Source: Neurospora tetrasperma FGSC 2508
Taxonomy: Eukaryota; Ascomycota; Sordariomycetes; Sordariales; Sordariaceae
DNA length: 64,000 nucleotides
Assembly: GCF_000213175.1 (NCBI RefSeq)
Contig: NW_009799104.1
Location: 315,401 to 379,400, forward strand
Reading direction: 5' to 3'
Shown: piece after piece, positions 34,115 to 43,766 of the stretch
Layout of the letters: the number at the start of each line of letters is the position of its first letter
Position numbering within the stretch: position 1 is the stretch's first letter
Translations under genes and position numbers: made by a program
The notes under the pieces: generated by a model
Databases searched by the model: none
What the model was told of the DNA's origin: nothing
What the model saw: only the letters and a program-made list of their open reading frames with translations

Positions 34115-35911
34115 TTAAAAGCTACCCCGACGTACCCGCTTGCTTTCTCCATCCTGTTTCTTGCCGCCTGCATTTGACAGGAGATCAGCGAATACCCTAG
34201 TTCGCTTCGCACCACCAGATGTGCTGCCTTGGCTCTGGCTCAAGCTCGACGTTAAGCTGGTGGCGAGGCTTGTAGCCGGCTCAATACCCCGCAATGTAGA
34301 CTCCTGGCTGGGCTCAGGCTCTTGATGAAGCAGCCGTTGAGAGTGAGCCGGTTCCCCGTCGACCAAGTCCTGAGATGCAGTGTAGTTCTCCTCGGCGCCG
34401 ATAGAAGGTATGGTACTTTGCGACCCAGCATCAGTGTCGCGACCCCCCAGGTCATTATCAACAGTCGATTCTTTGTGCTGCTCTGCCACACCCACCGCAG
34501 CAGTTGTGGTTTCTGCTGTCGCTTCCCCTGACTGCGCCGTCACGCCCGCGGCAGCAGCCGTGCTTCCTGCTTCAGGTGGCGCTGCTACCACCACCCCGTC
34601 GGACTGGCATGCCTTTGCGTTCGCCGCCCGAATGAAATTGTCTCGGTGCCATCGCGCCCTATCCCGTGCATTCCGGAATGCCGTAACTCCTTGCCGAAAA
34701 GAGTCCATGTCGCTTTCTAATACGAAACTTTTAACCGCAGTCATATAGTATTTGGGCCGGTCGCTTGGCGCGGTCGGCGGCGCGACGTGGTGCGCGTACA
34801 AGTTGAGTCTCCCGTCGTGATAGGTTGAACTGTATGTATACATATTGCCGTCGTAGACCGGCTCCTCCTTACCGTAATTCGTTAAAGCATGCATAGCACG
34901 GGCTCCGACTGCCCCGACGTGCATTGCTTGTCGCCACGCAACGCGCGAGTGACCATCAGGACGTTTTAATTCCATAAAGAAGTTGGGTAGTACCGGAGCA
35001 TCGACGTTGTTTGTGGGGATGATTAGCTTTCTCAGGTTGCCGTCCTCGTTAGCACTTCGGATCTTTGGATGGATAGCTCCCATGTCAGCTCCGTCGAAGA
35101 AATCCGGCTTCGGTGTGACGACATCTTCACCAGCGATCGGCTCAAGGTCGGAGAAGAGGAGGTTGCTCAAATTGCGGATGTCGTCGTCCGAGGTGCCGGT
35201 AATCAATGGGACCACGGTGCGCTCAACGGTAGCTTCAGTAATCGCAGCTTTGTTCTTGCGTTGGAAGATGCGAAACTCCTTCTTGGTAAAGCGGGATGAG
35301 TCAAGGGACGGCCTCCTTTTCGAAAGGACCTCACGTTCCTCCTCCAGATTGTTTGGCTCCGGGGTCTCGGCATCCGGGTTGTCGGGGAAGGTATAAAACG
35401 GAGGATAGATGCAGTAGTCAATCATGAGCTGTTCGAAAGCACCATTGTACGCTGACGTCTTGGGCGTCTTGGTGGAAACACCACTAGGCGGACCCATGGT
35501 GTGTAGGGCGCCTTGGGGTTCGGGGTACTTGACAGCGGGTCAGCGTCCGTCTTGCCAATATATTGCAGCGTACCTAGGCATAGGTAGGTACCTACGTACC
35601 CCTCGAAGATGACGAAGATCTGGGCCGCCGTGTCGTGCGAAGCGAGCAAGGTCAGCTGTACGCACTGCTGGTGCTGGCCGTGGGGCAAGCTGCGTTTTGT
35701 TCCGCCGGTCGAGTTCTCGAAGTGAGATACGCGCGAGCGGAACCCTAGATAGCTTATCCCAGACTTTGGGAGGCCAGTAACGGCAGTAAAATTGCTGTTC
35801 AACTGTATTCTTGCGACCCGACTTGATCTTTTTGCTGCTGGAACTGTGCGAGAGGTCGTCGTCGTCGTCGTTGTCCGCGCGGGCTCTCTTTCGACTTTCT
35901 GCGCTCGCCAT
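34115..35911 (-). CDS. Fungal protein with PD-(D/E)XK-nuclease-like core (DUF7924-type)
   Basis: Exons 35911-35600 and 35527-34115 give 574 residues (donor GTACGT, acceptor TGTCAAG). The N-terminus has a basic Lys/Arg cluster, then the segment VWDKLSRVPLARISLRELDRRN and RFARHGGPDL, which I know from a widespread fungal family of uncharacterised proteins. The middle holds KPDFFDG (Asp246) and, after a spacer, PNFFMELKRP (Glu290, Lys292), with an RQA helix (Gln304). This order fits a PD-(D/E)XK nuclease fold. The last 150 residues are Ala/Ser/Thr/Gln-rich and end in a basic RVRRGSF, a possible nuclear signal. It is head-to-head with a CK1-like kinase gene. Nuclease activity and the DUF number are inference. 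Confidence 0.8.
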
Positions 35912-36579
35912 GACGGGCTTTTATCGAGCCGGCGCCGCTACGGGGGAGGGGGCGGAGCTGGGAAGCACGAAGGACTGCAGGTGAGCTGGCACTGCTCGCC
36001 GTTGCGCTGTGTTGTTGTGATGTGACGATGGATTGGGCCTAGCGCGTACCGAGACGGATGGCCTCCGAGTTGCTCCAAGGAATGGCTGCATACATAATAG
36101 GCAGCACCGAGCTGGCATGGACACCGGTATGTAAGGTAATCAGTGCTGTTGTGGTCTGGTGTAGTTTTCAGGAAGCCATTGGGCCGCGACACGTCCAAGT
36201 CATCCCACGCCATCCGGTGGGGGAGGGGGGAGATGGACACGGAAGCGGAGCGTGTTCGAAGGGAAGTTGATGAAGGCTGGGGGTTCTTTAGATGCATGGG
36301 GTTAAATGGTCGGCCGAATGAGGAGCTAAATACTCCAAATTTGGAAAATCAGAGTGGGACAAGCCTCGGTGCCAAGGGGTGCCGAGTTAATTAAGGACTG
36401 CGGCAGGCAGCTGGCTAGCTAATTAACCCCGGCTGGACCATACATACACAGTACCAACATACATACATATACATATGCCCGTTGGGGAGGGTGTCAGGTT
36501 TCCATTCTCCAGTCGTTCGTTTCTCAACCTCATTCCCGTCACGAGTCAGGGAGTCTCCTCAATTTCATCATGACCAGCC
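35912..36579. promoter_or_regulatory. Divergent region between the nuclease-like and kinase genes
   Basis: 668 bases between two divergent starts, so the pair may share a promoter. The part at 36420-36480 is rich in ACATACATATAC-type repeats and precedes the kinase start. No coding frame is convincing. Confidence 0.5.
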
Positions 36580-37642
36580 ATGAAGGACATTATTTGTGCC
36601 GACAGGTACCGCGTTAACCGCAAAGTCGCCGAGGGAGGCTTTGGGCTTGTCTATGAAGGTACGTACGTGCGTGCCTTGCCTTTGCCGTTTGCCGCCCTGT
36701 GTTGCTGACTGCGCTTGGTAGGAACGGATATGCAGTCGGGCGAGGATGTCGCTTTGAAACTCACATACTATGATGAGGCCAAGAGCGCCGGCCCCATGCT
36801 GATCAAACAGGAAAACGATGTGTACAAGGAGCTGTCCGGCGGGGTGGGAATCCCCAAAGTACGACTCTTTACTTTCGAGGACGAGTACTATGTGCTGGTT
36901 CTGGATCTCTTGGGTCCGTCGCTGGAGGACCTGTTCAATTATTGCGCCAAAAGCTTCTCGCTCAAGACCATCCTTCTCATCGCCGACCAAGCCATCTCCA
37001 GGATCGAATACATCCATTCCAAGGGCATCCTCCATCGCGATATCAAACCGGAAAATTTCGTCATGGGGGTGGGAAAGCAGGGTAATACGCTCTACGCAAT
37101 CGATTTTGGCATCGCACAGTCTTTTGAAGAGGCTCAGTCTTGTAGGAATGCAACGGGTCGCCAGCTAGTTGGGACCAGACGATACGCAAGCATCAGAGCC
37201 CACAATGGCCGCCGTAAGTAAAAATTAATAATATCACAGTCATCCATCCATCCCTTTACTAACGCGCCGGAAAGAACAATCTTGGGCCGACGACTTGGAG
37301 TCTCTCGGTTATGTCTTGGTAGAATTTGCCCGCGGCTCCCTACCGTGGCAGGGCATCAAGGCCGCCACCGAGGACGAACGGAGGGCGCGGGTAGGGGAAA
37401 TCAAGGAGAGCTTGTCAGGTGAGGAACTGTGTGACGGCTTTCTCCCGAAAGAATTCGCTACGTATATCAACTATACCCGATCACTGGATTTTGATGATAA
37501 GCCGGACTACTCGTACCTCCGTCGAATTTTCAGCCGCCTCTTTCGAGCAAAGGGATTCAAATACGACTACATTTTCGACTGGACCGAAAAGTTATTCTAC
37601 GAGCAGCTACAAGGTGAGGGGGAGGATCCTGTCGATTCTTGA
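36580..37642 (+). CDS. CK1-like protein kinase, short divergent copy
   Basis: Exons 36580-36658, 36722-37213 and 37275-37642 join in frame for 312 residues. Features in order are a Gly loop ([10 protein letters not shown]), catalytic Lys39 (VALKL), [13 protein letters not shown] 131-133 in [14 protein letters not shown] 154-156 (IDFGIAQ), and, after the second intron, [16 protein letters not shown] with SLPWQGIKA. These are casein kinase 1 family signatures. The protein ends soon after the kinase domain and lacks the tail of housekeeping CK1 (YCK/HRR25 types). Deviations such as the HNGRQQS activation-loop end mark it as a diverged paralogue. It lies between two direct repeats with the nuclease-like gene. 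A second in-frame start is not needed; an ATG 10 bases upstream is out of frame. Confidence 0.85.
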
Positions 37643-38334
37643 GAGTATGTACCTTGCGTGGGTCAGTACAATTCGGAAACGGACACGACATGGCGCACGT
37701 GATCACGTGATGCTCATGGATCACCACCACCACGCCAAACACAAGCTGCCAACGACCAATTGCAATATACCATATACCCCAAGTTCAAGTTTGCCTTGCC
37801 TCCAAGCACCCCCGCGAATCCTGTCCGAGATTCAAGGGGGTCTTGTTTCAGTTGTTGGACTGTTGAGGGAGAGATCTCGGGGATTTCAATAGGGTTAGGG
37901 TTTGGGTCACTCTTGTTGATTGTTGCCTAACCTCTTTTTGCCTTTTGCCTGGTTGCCGTTGGGAAGGTACGTTGTGTGCCTAGCAATGAGGGGTATTTCT
38001 CCCTAGTTTCCCTAGTTTCTTCCTCTTCTGCCCTTCAGTTACTTTATTCTGATCAACCACCACCTGATTTCCAGAGGAACCCTTCGTTGTCTGGCGTGAA
38101 GCAATTTACCTTCAGCTCAAGTTTCACGACATACAGACGGGAGGGATCACCGAATTCGAACGAGCGAATCCCGTCGAGAAAGCTCGCCATAACCCGCTAG
38201 TGCCCCCCATCGATCCCATTGTTTTGTATGAACTTGTCCATGGCCATTCTTTCCCTTGAATCTCCTGGCTACCTCTTCACATGTCATCCCGGTGCCCATG
38301 TTTACAACAGACTTTCTCATAATCAACCGATACC
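37643..38334. other. Intergenic region with the right copy of the direct repeat
   Basis: It holds the 3' flank of the CK1-like gene and the leader of the HET-domain gene. Most of it is the repeat copy at 37821-38300, so the HET gene starts only about 35 bases beyond a repeat that also lies downstream of the nuclease-like gene. Confidence 0.5.
37821..38300 (+). repeat. Diverged direct repeat, right copy
   Basis: Homologous to 33491-33825 in the same orientation, in two blocks (about 37821-37950 and 38146-38300) separated by roughly 190 bases not present in the left copy. Both copies carry a telomere-like AGGGTTAGGGTTTGGG word (37891 here, 33568 in the left copy). Confidence 0.85.
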
Positions 38335-40673
38335 ATGAAAACATCTTCCCACTTCAACCATGGACCGATCGACAATACCATGGCAGAGGAACCCGTCATA
38401 AAGTCTCGCTACCCTCCCAGGCAGCTCAACAAGCTCTGTGATGCTTGCCAAGCAGTTTTCCCTACGACTGGGCCGTGGTTCTGGGACCTGGAAGACGCCG
38501 CGCTTGCAGACGAAGATGATTGGCACCTGCGTGACTTCAGCATTCGCGACCTTCATGAGTCGGCAGGGGCGGGCTGTCACTTGTGCAGAGTTTTTCTGGA
38601 CTCCCTACTCCCACCCGATATGATCGTGGGAAACCGTCAAGGATACGCTGAGTGGTACGAGGCTAACCAAGAAATCCGACTCCGTTGCTCATTAGACAAG
38701 GACTGGAAGAATGTAGACTTACCCATGAAGTTGACGATTCTAAGTAACTATCAGGAGCAAGCCACCTTGGGTGAACGGTTCGATACTTCCTCTGTTCAGA
38801 CACTGCGATTCCAGTCTGTCCACCCAGACTTGTCGGGGCAGTGTATCAACGGAACAGCCTGGATCGCGGATATAACCATGGACCTACTGAGAATCACATC
38901 GGGGTATTGGCCTTTCACGATAGCCCAACCGACATCAACCACCACCTTCGGCTCGTCCTCAATCGACCAAGTTCGGAAGTGGCTGACGCAATGTCTTGAG
39001 GGTCATGGAGATTGCATACCCTTCGAAGGACACCCTACCCTGAGTGACGATGGAAACTACAAGTACCAAAGAAAAATCCGTCTCGTTGACGTTGGAACCG
39101 ATAAACACCCAATATTCCGGCTGGTCGATGGCGAAACTCTTGAGAGACAGGAGGGCTGCATTAATTACATCACCCTCAGCTATCGCTGGACAGCCGAAAC
39201 TGACATCACGAGCCTAAGGACATACAACAAGGCCCTTTACCACGATTCCATACCCACTGAGACCCTGCCACAGATCTACAAGGACGCCGCCGCAGTCGCT
39301 CGGGCTCTACATATCCCTTACGTTTGGATTGACTCCCTCTGCATCATCCAAGATTCTACACAAGACTGGAACGAACAAGCCTCCCTGATGGATAGCATTT
39401 ACACCCATGCGCGCCTGAACCTCTCCGGGATGTTTGCGGATCGGGCTGTGGGCCTCCGGGTGGAAAGAGATCCTCTGGCCGTTTCGCCGTGCATCATATC
39501 CCGTCGTCTTCCCACTGAACGCAACGATAACGAGGAGCGGTATGAACACTTCGCCTGCCTCGAAGGCTACGGTGCCACAGCTTTGTGGACCTTGCGCCCT
39601 TGTTTAGACGAGCATGGTGCCACCAAGAGCGCGTCCTGCCCATTCGTACTGTCTATTTCGGCGAGCAGCTTGTTTGGCAATGTCCTCGCCAAATGGCCAG
39701 CGAAGCCTTTCCGTCGTGGATCTGGCGAGGACCTTATGATCCGTTTTCTGAGATGTCTGTTCATGCCCACCGGCAGCAAGCTTTGGAAGCACGATTCATG
39801 CTCCTCGAGGACTCGCGTGACACTTGGGAAAATATCGTGAAGCTTTATACCCAGACTCAGGTGACGAAGCAGACGGACAGGTTGGCTGCTCTCCGTGGTA
39901 TCTTCAACCGGTTTGGGCACATGTGGACCGAGCGCGAGCCGGACTGGTGCGTGGCTGGACTGTGGAAGCAGCATCTCGTACGGCAACTACTTTGGGAACG
40001 ATGTGGTGAGATGAATAAGGACGACGAGGACATGACTGCTCGCGTAAAAGAGATTCTCGACCTCTTCCCTTCCTGGTCTTGGGCCTCATGTCCTTCAGAG
40101 ATATTCTTCCAAACCATGGGCTTGGGTAGGGGTCACCATGTTGAGGACTTGGTTGAAGTTGATTCCATCCAACCTTTGCGGCCACTCAAGCCGGGGGATA
40201 CCTACACGGCGTTCGAGACAGGATCACGCATTGTTTTGCGCGGATTAATCGCCCAACAATTTGATACCGAGAAAGTCCTCCAAACGTGGACCACCCAAGA
40301 CTCCTTAGATGGTCTTGAAGTCTCATTGTCCATCGACGGGGAGCGGACTCTGAAATTCGACACCGGTCTAGTCTTTGACCGACCCCTGATCGACTCAATC
40401 AAGCACGAAGACCTTAGGTTTCTTCCCCTACGATTGTACTGCATGATGAATGACAGCTGCTCTGGGTACGTAGGCGGCCTGCTGGTAGAGTCACTGGGCA
40501 TCCGGGATGGGCTACCGACCTATCGCCGCATGGGCCTCTTCTCAGCATTTTGCGAAACAGAGATCATTTCTGGTTGGCTTGATCGTGTCGAGGAGTTGGA
40601 AGAGAACATTGATGTTGCCATGGGGGATTTGAGAGATAAGAGGAAAGAGTTTGCAATTTTGCAGTTGGTGTGA
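38335..40673 (+). CDS. HET-domain protein (heterokaryon incompatibility), frame interrupted once
   Basis: Frame one runs from ATG 38335 (a second ATG at 38380 has a better context) through CDACQAVF, CHLCRVFLDSL, ITLSYRW, YVWIDSLCIIQDS and DWNEQASLMDSIYTHA, all HET-domain landmarks. The next landmark, RAWCHQERVLP with FGEQLVWQC, is in another frame that continues to the stop at 40673. The switch falls between 39540 and 39607. A 68-base intron (GTATGA to TTTAG, 39540-39607) would restore the frame, but it removes conserved-looking sequence and lacks a clear branch site. A one-base loss is at least as likely, making this a null allele or a sequencing error. About 750 residues in total. HET proteins trigger cell death in incompatible fungal fusions; a partner is not identified here. 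Confidence 0.85.
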
Positions 40674-40846
40674 TTACTCGGGTAGCTTTATGATTGGAAG
40701 TCAAACATCAACCTCAAAGGGTGCGCACGGCCGGGTCGGTCAAGGATAGCAGTGATGGTACTGTTCATACTGTCATTTCAAGGAAAAGTGTGCTGGTTCA
40801 CACCAATGCTTGGTTATCTTTGCCGCCTGCCCTTGTGTTCCAGCCT

Positions 40847-42388
40847 TCACGCAACTGCCACCGGCTTCTCTTTGGGAAGCAACGGCTCATTCTTATCCTT
40901 CTCCGGGCGAGTGAACCTCTTGAAGATCTCATCAAACACATCCTCGGCGTGCTTCTCAGCATCATGCTGATGAATCCAGTCCTCACGAGGAAAAGCAACG
41001 CTCTTCGGGTCTTTGGCAACTTTTTCCCAATCAGTTTTGTGCCATCTATCCCTTGTTGTTTCCCCAGTCTTTTGCACAGCTCTCACGCGGTCATATCTGC
41101 GCATCAGTGTCAGCAATCATTCCCCTTCCTAGCAAGCAAAAATAGGTTCAAATACGCACCTGATCTCCTGATAAGTCCTAACAGCAGCCTGCACCCCCTC
41201 CTTTCCCGCCCTCCTCAAACAAACCGCAATAGTAACCCCATCTTCCATCGCCTGCGTCGCCCCCTGCGCGCTGGTGGGCAAAAACGGATGCGCCGAATCT
41301 CCCACCAGCAGAATCCTCGCATGTTTGCTCACCCACGTCGGCAGCGGATCACGGTAGACCAACTTCCAGTCCACCAGCGAGGGTGTTTTCTCGACAATGG
41401 CTTTGCAAATGGGATCCCACCCTTCGAGAACTTTGTACACGTCCTCGAGCTTACCGGGAAAGGACCAAGACTCGTCGATGTCGTGCTCGTCGCGGTGGGT
41501 GAGCACCCAGCAGCAGTCGGAACCGTTCTTGATGGTGCTGAAGAGGAAGTGCACATCGGGACCGATCCATCCATTGAAGGTGTCGCCGTTGGAGCAGAAC
41601 TCAGAGGTTCGGGGGTCGGCGATCATGTCGGTGTTTGGGAACCTGATGCGTTTAGCTGATGTTTGATTCCTAGGAGGAGAATGATAGTGACATACCAAGC
41701 TCGCCAAACAGCATACCCGCTGCTCTTGGGCTTATCTTCAAACCCAAGGACCAACTGGCGTGCTTTCGAGCGGACGCCATCAGCGCCGATGACAATATCG
41801 GCTGTTACCTACCGGGCACCTCATCAGTCCTCATCTCATCCTCTTAAAGTCTCTCAGTCCAATACCCGCACTTCGAAAAAGAACGGCTAGAATTCACGAA
41901 CTCACCCTCTCCCCATCTCCCAACACAATACCCGCCTTCTCCCCCTCCTCAAAATACCCCTCCACCCTCCTCCCCAAATGAATCTCAATCCCCAACTCAT
42001 CCCGCGCATACTCAAAAACCACCTGGTGCAACTCCCCTCTATGTCCATTAAACACGGGCGCCTCCGGATTCTGCGCCGGCGTCGGCTGGTGATAGACCAC
42101 CTCGCCCGTATCGTACTTATGGATCCTGAATCCATATCCCGTGAGATCGATGGACAAGGAACGTAGTTTGGCAGCGATGGCACCATCGGACCAACGCGCA
42201 AAGATGCGGCCGCCGTTGGCGCCAAAGGAGATGATGTCCCCTAGGGACTTGAGGGTGGGGAAGGATTCGTAGATGGTTACGGAGTGCCCGTGGCGGTGGC
42301 ATTCGATGGCGGTGGTGAGGCCGGCGAAACCGGCGCCGACGATGAGGATGGAGATGCCTGTGGGGGGTTTGGGGTATGGGGAGGGCAT
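40847..42388 (-). CDS. FAD-dependent monooxygenase (salicylate hydroxylase-like)
   Basis: Four exons join exactly in frame: 42388-41906, 41808-41696, 41642-41160 and 41096-40847, giving 442 residues. The Rossmann motif GAGFAG starts near residue 18 (ILIVGAGFAGLTTAIE), the DG motif is in IVIGADGVRS, and the FAD-ribityl GD motif is in LLVGDSAHPFLPTSAQG. This is the class A flavoprotein hydroxylase architecture used on aromatic substrates and in secondary metabolism. There is no membrane segment. It lies tail-to-tail with the HET gene, 173 bases between stops. The nearby P450, transporter and aldehyde dehydrogenase could act on the same compound. The substrate is unknown. Confidence 0.9.
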
Positions 42389-43481
42389 GGTTGTTGGATT
42401 AGGTGGTGTTGAGGTGAGTGATGAGGTGGAGGTGAATGGTGAGGTGTAGTGATGTTGTGATGAGATGCAGTAGTGGTGAGATTTCCTTGAAAGAGCACAG
42501 ATGAGGAGTCTGGGGGCGTGGTACAAGGTCAGTGATTTCGGGGGGCAGAAGTGTTTCCGTAACTGAGGTCTGTTCCGTTGGTTGAAGGCAAGGACAACTT
42601 TCCCCTCTTTGAGCACAGGCTTCATTGCCCGAGGATTGGCTTGATGAGAACTCCAAAAGTCCCAACCCGCTTACTGGCTTGGGGATTCCTTTGGATGTGC
42701 AACCATGTGCCCAAGAGACCAATACCCGAGCTTCTCAACCTTGTCTCTACCTCAATATTTCACGATAGCGTTATGTCCTGAAGAAAGCTAGACAAACTGC
42801 GGTTCTCGAGTTGGGTTGGTCGCCCATAAACGCGGAATAGATTTCCCGACGCCAAGCTCCCCTTTTTGAAAACGCAGTCAGCGTTGCGTTCCAACAGCAT
42901 CGTTTTCTTTTGTTTCAGCCTATGATAGCTGAATTTTGGAATTGCTCTCTTTAGCCGTGGTGTTCTTACCCCTCATCCTGCCGCACCCGCATTCCAGTCC
43001 GGGTATTATGGTCTGGCAGATACGGGATACACTGTGACGGGTGCATGTGGGTGACGGAAGGGACCAAGTACGTAAGAATAAGGCTTTGTCGTGAGGGGGG
43101 CAACCGCAGTACAAAGTATAACGGTAGAAGCTGGTATATTCTCTCTTCCCCGCAGAATATTGGTAAGGTAGTCTGCACATCCCATGCTCCGGGAGTCTTT
43201 GCGATGCAGTGGCAGTCACCAAGGAGGGCTCATTTCCGTCCGCAAAAGGTCGTGCAATTGCGACTTGATTCGAAGGTGGCTTCTACCATTTCTCTACCGG
43301 AATAAAGGATTGGGAATTATTAAATTGCATTATCGCGGACAGTATCGAAGACTGTCTGCATTGAGATTTGGTGTTGCCCAAATGGAAATGCGAAACACCA
43401 AGATTATGCATGTCTTTATAAGTACTAGGTGCAAGGTTCGTCCCCATCAATCAGCTACGACAGTTGCTCAACAACTGTGAA
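42389..43481. other. Intergenic: FAD monooxygenase promoter and tRNA 5' flank
   Basis: It contains the leader of the monooxygenase gene and the upstream region of the tRNA. Short frames on both strands carry no motif. Nothing else was seen. Confidence 0.4.
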
Positions 43482-43574
43482 TCTTCCGTAGTATAGTGGT
43501 CAGTATGTGAGCTTGTCAAGCTTGAACATCAGTTCGATTCGCTCGAGACCCGGGTTCAATTCCCGGCGGGAGAG
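43482..43574 (+). tRNA. tRNA-Asp (GTC) with a 21-base intron
   Basis: A full cloverleaf can be drawn. The acceptor stem TCTTCCG pairs with CGGGAGA (one G-T pair). The anticodon stem is TGAGC/GCTCG around loop TTGTCA with anticodon GTC. The T arm is CCGGG TTCAATT CCCGG, and the discriminator base is G. A 21-base intron (AGCTTGAACATCAGTTCGATT) sits one base after the anticodon, the standard position for nuclear tRNA introns. The mature form is 72 bases before CCA addition. A T13 run follows as the Pol III terminator. Confidence 0.95.
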
Positions 43575-43583
43575 ACCAATTCA

Positions 43584-43596
43584 TTTTTTTTTTTTT
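43584..43596 (+). terminator. RNA polymerase III terminator, T13
   Basis: A run of thirteen T begins ten bases after the tRNA-Asp end. Four or more T is the usual Pol III stop signal. Confidence 0.9.
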
Positions 43597-43766
43597 GCTG
43601 TGATCGGGGACGAGGATCCACTCGATGTAAAGAAACCCCCTGGCTTCTTTTGACGACGGCTTTATAGACGTCAATAACAAGCTTCTTCCAACTGCACAGA
43701 TCCCAACCCAGCCGACAACCTAGTCACAACCAGTAGCTGCCTACAGCAAGTCCGGAAACACCACCT

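Noticed and set aside
34115-37642. Direct identification as a Spok spore-killer gene
   Set aside because: Spok proteins carry nuclease and kinase domains in one chain and a coiled coil. Here there are two genes of different families, so only a loose analogy remains.
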